Assembly: GCA_902514875.1 (NCBI GenBank) | Contig: CABXSY010000003.1 | Location: 1 to 64,000, forward strand | Origin: an uncultured Alphaproteobacteria bacterium | GTDB taxonomy: Bacteria > Pseudomonadota > Alphaproteobacteria > HIMB59 > GCA-002718135 | Length of the DNA stretch: 64,000 bases | Direction of reading: 5' to 3' | Shown here: piece after piece, positions 30,997 through 37,718 of the stretch | How positions within the stretch are numbered: the stretch's first letter is position 1 | Layout: every line of letters begins with the position of its first letter | Notes under the pieces: model-generated | Told to the model about the DNA's origin: nothing | The model's input: the letters and a program-made list of their open reading frames with translations, nothing else | Databases searched by the model: none | Position numbers and translations under genes: made by a program

Positions 30997-32049
30997 ATGA
31001 AAAAAATAAAAGGCCCTGCAATATTTCTTGCCCAGTTTGTAAGTGATGATGAACCTTTTAACTCATTAGAGTCAATATCAAAATGGGCTTCTAATTTAGG
31101 ATATAAAGGCGTACAGATACCTTCTTGGGATACAAGATTAATAGATTTGAAAAAAGCATCTGAAAGTAAAGATTATTGTGATGATATAAAAGGAATTCTT
31201 GAAAATAATAATTTACAACTTACAGAGTTATCTACCCACCTTCAAGGTCAGCTCGTTGCTGTTCATCCTGCATACGATATTCCTTTTGATGGATTTGCAG
31301 ATGAAAAAGTAAGAGGTAATCCAAGTAAAAGAAAAGAATGGGCCATTGATCAACTAATGCAAGCAGCAATGGCTTCAAAGAACTTTGGACTAAATGCACA
31401 TGCAACTTTTTCTGGTGCACTAGCTTGGCCATATTTATATCCATGGCCTCAAAGACCAGAAGGATTAGTAGATGAGGCTTTTAATGAACTTGCAAAAAGA
31501 TGGAAACCAATTTTAAATAAATTTGACGAAGCTGGGGTAGATCTTTGTTATGAAATTCATCCTGGTGAAGATCTCCATGATGGCATTACTTTTGAAATGT
31601 TTTTAGAAAAAGTTGGTAATCATCCACGATGTAATATGCTTTATGATCCAAGTCATTTTATTCTTCAACATTTAAATTATTTAGATCATATTGATATCTA
31701 TCATGACAAATTAAAAATGTTTCATGTAAAAGATGCAGAATTAAATCCAAGTGGGAAACAAGGTGTATACGGAGGTTTTCAATCTTGGATTGATAGAGCA
31801 GGCAGATTTAGATCATTAGGAGATGGTCAGGTTGACTTTAAATCTATTTTTTCAAAACTATCTGGTTATAATTTTGATGGTTGGGCAGTGCTAGAATGGG
31901 AATGTTGTATAAAAAGCCCTCAACAAGGAGCAGAAGAGGGTGCCAAATTTATAAAAGACCATATCATTGATGTAACTGAAAAAGCATTTGATGATTTTGC
32001 TGACTCAGGAATGGATGAAGAAACTAATAAGAAACTTTTAGGTATTTAG
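30997..32049 (+). CDS. Sugar phosphate isomerase/epimerase (IolE-like TIM barrel)
   Basis: A 350-residue xylose-isomerase-like TIM-barrel protein. Metal-ligand segments are visible: CYEIHPGEDLHDG, YDPSHFILQH, KMFHVKDAE and AVLEWECC. TATGGAGA precedes the ATG. It is 12 bases upstream of a Gfo/Idh/MocA dehydrogenase, a pairing common in keto-sugar or inositol degradation, where one enzyme oxidises and the other isomerises or dehydrates the ring. No specific substrate can be named. Confidence 0.87.
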   Translation: MKKIKGPAIFLAQFVSDDEPFNSLESISKWASNLGYKGVQIPSWDTRLIDLKKASESKDYCDDIKGILENNNLQLTELSTHLQGQLVAVHPAYDIPFDGFADEKVRGNPSKRKEWAIDQLMQAAMASKNFGLNAHATFSGALAWPYLYPWPQRPEGLVDEAFNELAKRWKPILNKFDEAGVDLCYEIHPGEDLHDGITFEMFLEKVGNHPRCNMLYDPSHFILQHLNYLDHIDIYHDKLKMFHVKDAELNPSGKQGVYGGFQSWIDRAGRFRSLGDGQVDFKSIFSKLSGYNFDGWAVLEWECCIKSPQQGAEEGAKFIKDHIIDVTEKAFDDFADSGMDEETNKKLLGI

Positions 32050-32061
32050 GAGGGAATTTAA

Positions 32062-33213
32062 ATGGCAAAAAGATTAAAATTAGGAATGATAGGTGGTGGT
32101 CAAGGAGCTTTTATTGGGGCTGTTCATCGTCTATGCGCAAGAATGGATGATAAATATGAATTTGTTGCTGGCTGTTTATCTTCAACTCCAGAAAAAGCTG
32201 CAAAATCTGCTGAAGAAATTGGTCTCGATCCTTCAAGAAGTTATCCTGATTTTAAAACGATGGCTGAGGAAGAATCTAAAAGAGATGATGGTATTGATGT
32301 AGTATCTATTGTTACACCAAATCACATGCATGCTGCGCCAGCAATTGCATTTCTAAATAAAAATATTCATGTCATTTGTGATAAACCTATGACCTCTACA
32401 ATGGAAGATGCTCATAAATTAGTTGATGCAGTTTCTAAATCTGAAGCTCATTTTTTCTTAACTCATAATTATTCTGGATATCCAGTTGTTAGAGGTATGA
32501 GATCACTTATTGAAAATGGATCACTTGGAAAAATAAGAATTGTTAAAGGATCTTATCTGCAAGGATGGCTCGGATCAAAAGAAGAAGATTCTGGTTCAAA
32601 TAAACAAGCAGAATGGAGAACAGATCCCTCAAGAAGTGGAGCCGCAGGAGGTGTAGGTGATATTGGTAGTCACACTATGCATTTATTGGAATTTATAACT
32701 CAATTAAAATTACAATCAGTTAGTGCAGATCTTACAACTTTTGTTGAAGGAAGAAAATTAGATGACGATGCGTCGATAATGATAAGATTAAATAACGGAG
32801 CTAAGGGCTCATTATCTATCTCTCAAGTTGCGACAGGAGAAGAAAATAATTTTACTGTAGCTATTTATGGAGACAAGGGAGCATTAAAATGGAGTCAAGA
32901 AAATCCAAATTATGCAACATTTAGTCAAGTAGGAGAACCTAGCCAAATAATAACAAGAGGTGGTTCTATCAAAGTTGAAGGAACTGAAGCTAACGTGCGA
33001 ATCCCTGCTGGTCATCCAGAAGGGTATCTTGAAGCATTTGCACAGATTTATTCAGATGCTGCCGATGTTATACAAAATAAGGAAAATAAAGAAGAATTAT
33101 TAAAAATTCTTCCAAATATTGATGATGGTTTACAAATTATGAAATTCATAAACGCAAGCGTAAACTCTAGTAACAATAACTCTTCTTGGACTGATTTATC
33201 AACAATAAAATAG
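32062..33213 (+). CDS. Gfo/Idh/MocA family oxidoreductase
   Basis: A 383-residue NAD(P)-dependent dehydrogenase. The Rossmann motif is LGMIGGGQGAFIGAVHR, the catalytic-site Lys is in VICDKPMTS, and the second domain has AAGGVGDIGSHTMHLLEF. AGGAGGG precedes the start. It pairs with the isomerase upstream. The last gene before the riboswitch leader; a weak AT-rich inverted repeat follows at 33216-33243. Confidence 0.92.
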   Translation: MAKRLKLGMIGGGQGAFIGAVHRLCARMDDKYEFVAGCLSSTPEKAAKSAEEIGLDPSRSYPDFKTMAEEESKRDDGIDVVSIVTPNHMHAAPAIAFLNKNIHVICDKPMTSTMEDAHKLVDAVSKSEAHFFLTHNYSGYPVVRGMRSLIENGSLGKIRIVKGSYLQGWLGSKEEDSGSNKQAEWRTDPSRSGAAGGVGDIGSHTMHLLEFITQLKLQSVSADLTTFVEGRKLDDDASIMIRLNNGAKGSLSISQVATGEENNFTVAIYGDKGALKWSQENPNYATFSQVGEPSQIITRGGSIKVEGTEANVRIPAGHPEGYLEAFAQIYSDAADVIQNKENKEELLKILPNIDDGLQIMKFINASVNSSNNNSSWTDLSTIK

Positions 33214-33215
33214 CT

Positions 33216-33243
33216 AATATTTCACTTAAAACTGGGAAATATT
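33216..33243 (+). other. AT-rich inverted repeat after the oxidoreductase gene
   Basis: AATATTTC (33216-33223) pairs perfectly with GAAATATT (33236-33243) around a 12-base loop. It lies three bases after the stop codon and could be part of a weak transcription end, but the stem has almost no G-C pairs and no clear T-run follows. Confidence 0.3.
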
Positions 33244-33255
33244 ACTATATGCATT

Positions 33256-33284
33256 TTTTGCATATTAATGTTAACGATTATAAT
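33256..33284 (+). promoter_or_regulatory. Possible promoter of the first amt leader
   Basis: A perfect TATAAT lies at 33279-33284. The best -35 match is poor (TTTTGC at 33256-33261, 17-base spacer). Transcription would start near 33291, about 30 bases before the first aptamer. No sigma-54 (GG-N10-GC) element was found here. Confidence 0.35.
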
Positions 33285-33321
33285 CTTACTAAAAATTAAT
33301 ATTAAACTAAGTCAGTATTCA

Positions 33322-33372
33322 CGTTCATCACTCTTTTAGAGTGACGGAAGTAGACGAAAGTCGAAGGAACGC
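33322..33372 (+). promoter_or_regulatory. Glutamine riboswitch (glnA RNA motif), first aptamer of amt copy 1
   Basis: The sequence shows the conserved core of the glutamine-binding glnA RNA: closing stem CGTTC/GAACG, a hairpin CACTC-TTTTA-GAGTG, the invariant-type GACGGAAGTAG, a small GAC-GAAA-GTC hairpin and CGAAGGAACGC. Rfam-type glnA RNAs in cyanobacteria and marine bacteria bind L-glutamine and control nitrogen genes. It precedes an ammonium transporter, as expected. The call is from memory of the consensus. Confidence 0.88.
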
Positions 33373-33389
33373 ATGCAAAGTTATTAAAT

Positions 33390-33440
33390 CGTTCAATTTG
33401 TTGAAAGCAAATCGGAAGTAGGTTTAACCCGAAGGAACGC
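33390..33440 (+). promoter_or_regulatory. Glutamine riboswitch, second aptamer of amt copy 1
   Basis: Second tandem copy 17 bases after the first. It keeps CGTTC/GAACG, the core CGGAAGTAGG and CGAAGGAACGC but has a different first hairpin, ATTTG/CAAAT, and a GGTTTAACC hairpin. The tandem arrangement suggests a sharper response to glutamine. Confidence 0.88.
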
Positions 33441-33484
33441 GGATCTTATTATTTAATTTCCATAGCTAAGCATGAAAAGTAACG

Positions 33485-33505
33485 CATGACTCAATGTGAG
33501 CCATG
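33485..33505 (+). promoter_or_regulatory. Leader hairpin between aptamers and amt copy 1
   Basis: CATGACTCA and TGAGCCATG pair with one A/C mismatch around a 3-base loop. The equivalent leader at 35523 has a 9-bp hairpin with compensatory changes at two positions, so the RNA structure appears to be kept. It lies between the second aptamer and the GGAGG site at 33524-33528 and is a candidate expression platform. TCCAT at 33459-33463 could pair with ATGGA at 33522-33526 over the ribosome site. Confidence 0.6.
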
Positions 33506-33532
33506 TACTGTGAAATTTATAATGGAGGATTA

Positions 33533-34819
33533 ATGTTAAAAAAATCTATATATTTCATTAGCATTCTTGCTGTCTTTATGCTCTTCAGTTCATATGCAAG
33601 AGCCGAAGTAGACGGTGAAGTGCAATACATTTTAAATACATTCCTATTTCTTGTATCTGGGTTCTTAGTCATGTGGATGGCAGCAGGATTTGCAATGCTT
33701 GAATCAGGACTTGTTACGTCTAAAAGTGTAGCAACAATTGCTGCAAAAAATATAGGCTTATATTCGATAGCTGGTTTAATGTTTTGGTTAGTTGGATATA
33801 ATATGGCATACGGCATTCCTGCAGGTGGCTTTATTGGATCTCCAATTCCTTGGAGTGATGGTAGCTCTCTTGATACAGGTTATTCAGATGGTTCTGACTG
33901 GTTCTTTCAGATGGTATTTTGTGCAACAACTTGTTCAATCGTATCTGGAACACTAGCTGAAAGAATCAAGATTTGGCCATTTTTTATTTTTTGTGCTTTA
34001 TTAACTGGGTTCATTTATCCAATCGAAATGGGTTGGCAGTGGGGCGGAGGATACTTAGCGGAAGCAGGTTTCTCAGATTTTGCTGGTTCAACTCTAGTTC
34101 ACAGTGCAGGAGCAGCCGCAGCACTTGCTGGTGCGATTTTGTTAGGCCCAAGACTGGGACGTTTTACTGATAGTGGTGAAGCAAGTCCAATGGAACCTTT
34201 TGCAAATTCTTCAATACCTCTTGCAACTCTTGGTGTATTTATCCTGTGGCTTGGATGGTTCGGATTTAACGGTGGATCACAATTAGCTATGGGTACATTT
34301 GATGATGTTACTGCAGTAGCAACAATATATATCAATACTAACTTGGCAGCTGGAGCAGGTGTAATGGCTTGTGCAGTAATCTCAAGATTAGCAACTGGTA
34401 AAACTGATGTTGTGATGATGCTTAATGGTGCATTAGGTGGTTTAGTAGCAATTACTGCAGAACCATTAGCTCCTTCCCCATTCTTAGCAGTAATCATTGG
34501 TGCTATAGGCGGATTAATTGTCTTCTACGGAACAAGACTTTTAATTTCTTTTAAAATTGATGACGTTGTAGGAGCTATTCCAGTACACGGTTTTGCTGGA
34601 ATTTTTGGAACATTAGTTGTTCCTATTTCAAATAGCGCAGCAAGTTTTGGTGCACAACTTTATGGGATAATAGCAATTAACGTTTTCGTTTTTGTTGTAT
34701 CATTTATCATTTGGTACATCATGAAAATGCTGTTTGGTATTAGAATCAGTGAAGAAGCTGAAAAACTTGGTACTGATAAATCTGAAGTAGGTGTAATGGC
34801 TTACAGCATCAGAGACTAA
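33533..34819 (+). CDS. amt: Ammonium transporter (Amt), copy 1
   Basis: Inner-membrane ammonium channel, 428 residues with a cleavable signal (cut after ARA, residue 24) and eleven helices. The twin pore His residues are in STLVHSAG and AIPVHGFAG; WLGWFGFNGGSQLA is the usual Amt block. An in-frame ATG at 33503 lies inside a leader hairpin and has no ribosome site; ATG 33533 has GGAGG five bases upstream and gives the same length as copy 2. No glnK is adjacent. Expression is probably set by glutamine through the tandem riboswitches. Confidence 0.95.
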   Translation: MLKKSIYFISILAVFMLFSSYARAEVDGEVQYILNTFLFLVSGFLVMWMAAGFAMLESGLVTSKSVATIAAKNIGLYSIAGLMFWLVGYNMAYGIPAGGFIGSPIPWSDGSSLDTGYSDGSDWFFQMVFCATTCSIVSGTLAERIKIWPFFIFCALLTGFIYPIEMGWQWGGGYLAEAGFSDFAGSTLVHSAGAAAALAGAILLGPRLGRFTDSGEASPMEPFANSSIPLATLGVFILWLGWFGFNGGSQLAMGTFDDVTAVATIYINTNLAAGAGVMACAVISRLATGKTDVVMMLNGALGGLVAITAEPLAPSPFLAVIIGAIGGLIVFYGTRLLISFKIDDVVGAIPVHGFAGIFGTLVVPISNSAASFGAQLYGIIAINVFVFVVSFIIWYIMKMLFGIRISEEAEKLGTDKSEVGVMAYSIRD

Positions 34820-34824
34820 TGAAT

Positions 34825-34889
34825 TTAGTGATTAGCACATCAACTCCTTATAGTTGGTCACTAAAAAATGGGAGAGCATTTGCTCTCCC
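34825..34889 (+). terminator. Two consecutive hairpins after amt copy 1
   Basis: TTAGTGA (34825-34831) pairs with TCACTAA (34858-34864), enclosing CAACT/AGTTG. Next, GGGAGAGCA (34870-34878) pairs with TGCTCTCCC (34881-34889). The second stem is strong, but AAATTTG follows rather than a T-run, so it is not a textbook terminator on this strand. Its 3' arm CTCCCA can instead pair with TGGGAG at 34907-34912, the ribosome site of the next gene. Confidence 0.5.
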
Positions 34890-34918
34890 AAATTTGTTAA
34901 AACAAGTGGGAGGGTTAA

Positions 34919-35293
34919 ATGACTGAAACAGAAATTATAAAAGAAAAAAAAAGAAACATCTATTCAAGTTTTTTTGCAGAAGATTACGTCTCAAAGTTTT
35001 TATTTAAATCAATATTACACCATGTTATTTCTCTAGAAATATATGAAAATAACAAATTAAATGGAATTTCTTTTGAAACAATTTGTGCAAATGTACCTAA
35101 GTCAATTGGCTCTAGATCATCTATTCAATCGATTTTAAACGAAGCATTAGAAAAAAATATTTTTGTTAAAGAACAAAATCAATCTGATAAACGGATTAAA
35201 AATTACTATTTAAGCAATAATTTTCTTGATAAGATAAATGGATGGTTAAAAAAAGAGGGTACTTTTTTTAATAAAATGATTTTAGAAAATTAA
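34919..35293 (+). CDS. Small winged-helix (MarR-like) DNA-binding protein
   Basis: A 124-residue protein not tied to a named family. Residues about 45-85 look like a winged helix: a helix-turn-helix (ISFETICANVPKSIGSRSSIQ, with the recognition helix IQSILNEALEKN) followed by a wing KEQNQSDKRIKNYYLS, the SDKR pattern being typical of MarR-type wings. GGGAGGG precedes the ATG. It lies between the two amt genes where glnK is often found, so a role in nitrogen control is plausible but unproven. Confidence 0.72.
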   Translation: MTETEIIKEKKRNIYSSFFAEDYVSKFLFKSILHHVISLEIYENNKLNGISFETICANVPKSIGSRSSIQSILNEALEKNIFVKEQNQSDKRIKNYYLSNNFLDKINGWLKKEGTFFNKMILEN

Positions 35294-35326
35294 TTATATT
35301 TTAATAATTAAATTTAATACTATTTG

Positions 35327-35354
35327 TTGATACTTTTCGAATTATAGTTATAAC
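35327..35354 (+). promoter_or_regulatory. Sigma-70-type promoter of the second amt leader
   Basis: TTGATA (35327-35332), a 16-base spacer and TATAAC (35349-35354). Transcription would start near 35361, right at the first base of the riboswitch leader. Confidence 0.55.
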
Positions 35355-35362
35355 TCTTATCA

Positions 35363-35413
35363 CGTTCATCACTGTTTTAGAGTGACGGAAGTAGACGAAA
35401 GTCGAAGGAACGC
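35363..35413 (+). promoter_or_regulatory. Glutamine riboswitch, first aptamer of amt copy 2
   Basis: Differs from the first aptamer of copy 1 by a single base in the variable hairpin (CTG for CTC at the CACTG/GAGTG stem). The core GACGGAAGTAG and CGAAGGAACGC are identical. Confidence 0.88.
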
Positions 35414-35430
35414 ATGCAAAGTTATTAAAT

Positions 35431-35480
35431 CGTTCAATTTGCAGTTTGCAAATCGGAAGTAGGTATACCCGAAGGAACGC
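35431..35480 (+). promoter_or_regulatory. Glutamine riboswitch, second aptamer of amt copy 2
   Basis: Tandem partner of the preceding aptamer. Closing stem CGTTC/GAACG, hairpin arms around ATTTGCAGTTTGCAAAT, core CGGAAGTAGG, small hairpin GGTATACC and CGAAGGAACGC. The loop sequences differ from copy 1 while the stems remain paired. Confidence 0.88.
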
Positions 35481-35522
35481 GGATCTTATTAATTAATTTC
35501 CATAGCTAAGCATGAAGTAATG

Positions 35523-35543
35523 CATAACTAAAGGTTAGTTATG
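35523..35543 (+). promoter_or_regulatory. Leader hairpin before amt copy 2
   Basis: CATAACTAA (35523-35531) pairs perfectly with TTAGTTATG (35535-35543) around AGG. Compared with copy 1, a G-C pair became A-T and a C-G pair became A-T. TCCATA at 35499-35504 can pair with TATGGA at 35558-35563, which overlaps the GGAG ribosome site. Confidence 0.6.
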
Positions 35544-35571
35544 TATTTATAATTTTATATGGAGTTAAATA

Positions 35572-36858
35572 ATGTATAAAAAATTTTTAAGTCTTTTTAC
35601 AATTTTCTCTTTTATTTTGTTGTTAAGTTCAACTGTGAGAGCAGAGGTAGACGCTGAAGTAGCATATATATTTAATACATTCTCTTTTTTAGTATGTGGA
35701 TTTTTAGTCATGTGGATGGCTGCAGGATTTCTATTTTTAGAATCAGGCCTTGTTACAACGAGAAGTGTATCAACTATTGCTGCTAAAAATATTGGAAAGT
35801 TCGCAATTGTTTCAATTGTTTTCTATTTAATTGGATATAATCTTGGATATTCTGTCCCTGAAGGAGGCTATGTTGGAACACCATCTATATGGACTGATAA
35901 TTCATCTATGGAAACAGGTTACTCAGATGCTTCAGACTGGTTTTTTCAAGCTTTATTTGTTTGTGCTACTGTTTCTATTGTATCTGGTGCTGTTGCAGAG
36001 CGAATAAAAATTTGGCCTTTCTTTACTTTTGCGGCAATTCTTGGAGGAGTAATTTATCCAATTCAAATGGGTTGGGAATGGGGTGGAGGATGGTTAGACG
36101 CCCTAGGATTTGCAGATTTCGCTGGCTCAACATTAGTGCACGCTTGTGGTGGTTCTGCAGCTTTAGCAGGAGTAATTCTTTTAGGTCCAAGACTTGGAAG
36201 ATTTAGTTCGAGTGGAGAACCAGCTAATATGGCTCCATTTGCTCCATCATCAATTCCTTTAGTTACATTAGGAACATTTATTTTATGGATGGGTTGGTAT
36301 GGTTTTAATGGCGGATCACAACTTGCATTAGGTTCTTATGAAGATGCAACAGCAATGTCTAAAATTTTCATGAACACTCAACTTGCTGCTTGCGGTGGAT
36401 GTATGGCTGGTGCAGCAATAACAAGATTAATTGGTGGAAAAACTGATATTGTCATGATGCTTAATGGAGCTCTGGCAGGTTTAGTGTCAATAACAGCTGA
36501 GCCATTAATGCCTAGTCCATTGCTTGCTATTGGAATAGGAGCAGTTGGTGGAGTAATAATGTATTATGGAACTAACTTCTTAAATTCATTAAAATTAGAT
36601 GATGTTGTTGGGGCAATACCAGTACATATGTTTGCTGGTATTTGGGGAACATTGGTTGTCCCTTTAACTAATCCTGATGCATCATACTCAATTCAGTTAT
36701 TAGGTGTTGGATCAGTGTGTATCTTTGTTTTTGTTTTCTCATATATTGTAATATATTTAATTAAAAATATTATGGGATTACGAATTAGTAAAGAAGCTGA
36801 AAAACTTGGAACTGATAAAGCTGAGGTTGGAGTCATAGCTTATTCAATAAGAGATTAA
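35572..36858 (+). CDS. amt: Ammonium transporter (Amt), copy 2
   Basis: Second 428-residue ammonium channel, clearly paralogous to copy 1. Signal peptide cut after VRA (residue 24), pore His residues in STLVHACG and AIPVHMFAG, Amt block WMGWYGFNGGSQLA. The cytoplasmic tail AEKLGTDKAEVGV(I)AYSIRD is almost the same as in copy 1, while several membrane segments differ (extra Cys in HACGG and AACGGCMAG). It has its own promoter and riboswitch leader, so the two copies can be controlled separately. Confidence 0.95.
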   Translation: MYKKFLSLFTIFSFILLLSSTVRAEVDAEVAYIFNTFSFLVCGFLVMWMAAGFLFLESGLVTTRSVSTIAAKNIGKFAIVSIVFYLIGYNLGYSVPEGGYVGTPSIWTDNSSMETGYSDASDWFFQALFVCATVSIVSGAVAERIKIWPFFTFAAILGGVIYPIQMGWEWGGGWLDALGFADFAGSTLVHACGGSAALAGVILLGPRLGRFSSSGEPANMAPFAPSSIPLVTLGTFILWMGWYGFNGGSQLALGSYEDATAMSKIFMNTQLAACGGCMAGAAITRLIGGKTDIVMMLNGALAGLVSITAEPLMPSPLLAIGIGAVGGVIMYYGTNFLNSLKLDDVVGAIPVHMFAGIWGTLVVPLTNPDASYSIQLLGVGSVCIFVFVFSYIVIYLIKNIMGLRISKEAEKLGTDKAEVGVIAYSIRD

Positions 36859-36872
36859 TACATATAAAAATA

Positions 36873-36900
36873 TTAAGAGAGGTAGTCTTACCTCTCTTAA
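36873..36900 (+). terminator. Strong hairpin after amt copy 2
   Basis: TTAAGAGAGGTA (36873-36884) pairs with TACCTCTCTTAA (36889-36900), a 12-bp stem with loop GTCT. An A-run and AGGAGG, the ribosome site of the next small gene, follow directly. As after copy 1, no T-run follows on this strand, so processing, mRNA protection or translational control are alternatives to termination. Confidence 0.5.
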
Positions 36901-36917
36901 AAAAAAGGAGGTTAATT

Positions 36918-37109
36918 ATGAAAACATCATTTATGATCAGTGGAAAGAAGCATTTTTTGAAATATGAAAGAAAAATGCCTGAAAAAGAAGTACTTAAAAT
37001 GAAATCATTTGTGACTAATAAAGGTATTAAGCTTGCAAAAACTGCAAAGTTTAAAATAAAAAAAGTTTTAGAAAAAGATAAGGAAAGAGTTTTTGATATT
37101 ATTTTATAA
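36918..37109 (+). CDS. Small lysine-rich hypothetical protein
   Basis: A 63-residue basic protein (Lys-rich throughout, for example KKHFLKYERKMPEKEVLKMK), no membrane helix, no Cys. The ribosome site AAGGAGG at ideal spacing argues for real translation. It ends at the base before the convergent yqgE stop. I do not recognise a family. Its position after the riboswitch-amt unit suggests co-expression with amt copy 2. Confidence 0.6.
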   Translation: MKTSFMISGKKHFLKYERKMPEKEVLKMKSFVTNKGIKLAKTAKFKIKKVLEKDKERVFDIIL

Positions 37110-37661
37110 TTAACAACTACCTGAAAATATTGAAAGTTTACTTGCGTCTATTCCTAATAAATTAAATGCATCGTTCCATTTATTATTAACTTTTTCATCA
37201 AAAATAAAATCACTGTTTGCTTTTAGTGTCATCCAACTATTTGACGCTAGTTCCTTTTCAATTTGTCCTGGACCCCATCCCGCATATCCAAGAGCTAAAA
37301 TACTATTTTTTGGACCATTACCTTTAGAAAGGTCTTCAAAAAATTCTGAAGTACTAGTTAACGCCACACCTTTGTCTATTGTTAGAGTTTCTTTTTGAAT
37401 TACTTCGTCAGAATGTAAAACGAACCCCCTACCACTTTCAACAGGACCACCATAGCGAATGTATAGCTTCTTATCTTCTAATGGCTTGTCTATACCTAGT
37501 TGTTCAAGCAAATCTGGGTAAAGATCATAATCAATTTTTTTGTTGATTATTATACCCATAGCCCCATCTTTTGAGTGAGCACACATATAAATTACCGTTT
37601 TTTCAAATCTATCATCTTCTAATGAAGGCATTGAAATTAAGAACTGACCAGTTAAATTCAT
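37110..37661 (-). CDS. YqgE/AlgH family protein
   Basis: A 183-residue protein of the YqgE/AlgH family (formerly DUF179). The N terminus LTGQFLISMPSLEDDRFEKTVIYMC and the segments GAMGIIINKK and YAGWGPGQIEKELASNSW are family hallmarks. Its molecular function is not settled; AlgH was first linked to alginate regulation in Pseudomonas. It diverges from the DsbD-like gene, and it converges on the small basic gene with no spacer. Confidence 0.9.
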   Translation of the reverse strand: MNLTGQFLISMPSLEDDRFEKTVIYMCAHSKDGAMGIIINKKIDYDLYPDLLEQLGIDKPLEDKKLYIRYGGPVESGRGFVLHSDEVIQKETLTIDKGVALTSTSEFFEDLSKGNGPKNSILALGYAGWGPGQIEKELASNSWMTLKANSDFIFDEKVNNKWNDAFNLLGIDASKLSIFSGSC

Positions 37662-37718
37662 ATAGTATATATATTCGTATTAATTTATATTTTTCAATAT
37701 TGTATTGATTTATTTTAT

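Larger units (their letters stand above)
33320..33505 (+). repeat. Leader repeat, copy 1 (second copy at 35361-35543)
   Basis: The two amt leaders are near-identical over the first aptamer, the GCATGCAAAGTTATTAAAT linker, much of the second aptamer and the block GGATCTTATT to TTTCCATAGCTAAGCATGAA. They diverge in the terminal hairpin and outside. With the paralogous coding regions this marks a tandem duplication of leader plus gene. Confidence 0.88.

Noticed and set aside
33503-33532. Upstream in-frame ATG for amt copy 1
   Set aside because: It lies in a leader hairpin arm, lacks a Shine-Dalgarno site, would put ten extra residues before the signal peptide and is absent from copy 2.
34099-34497. 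132-codon minus-strand open frame inside amt copy 1
   Set aside because: It is an antisense shadow of a conserved Amt coding region, has low-complexity Ala/Pro composition unlike other proteins here and no ribosome site.
33320-35543. Repeated leader taken for an insertion sequence or CRISPR-like repeat
   Set aside because: The repeats fold as glnA aptamers, occur just upstream of paralogous genes, and have no transposase, terminal inverted repeats or regular spacers.
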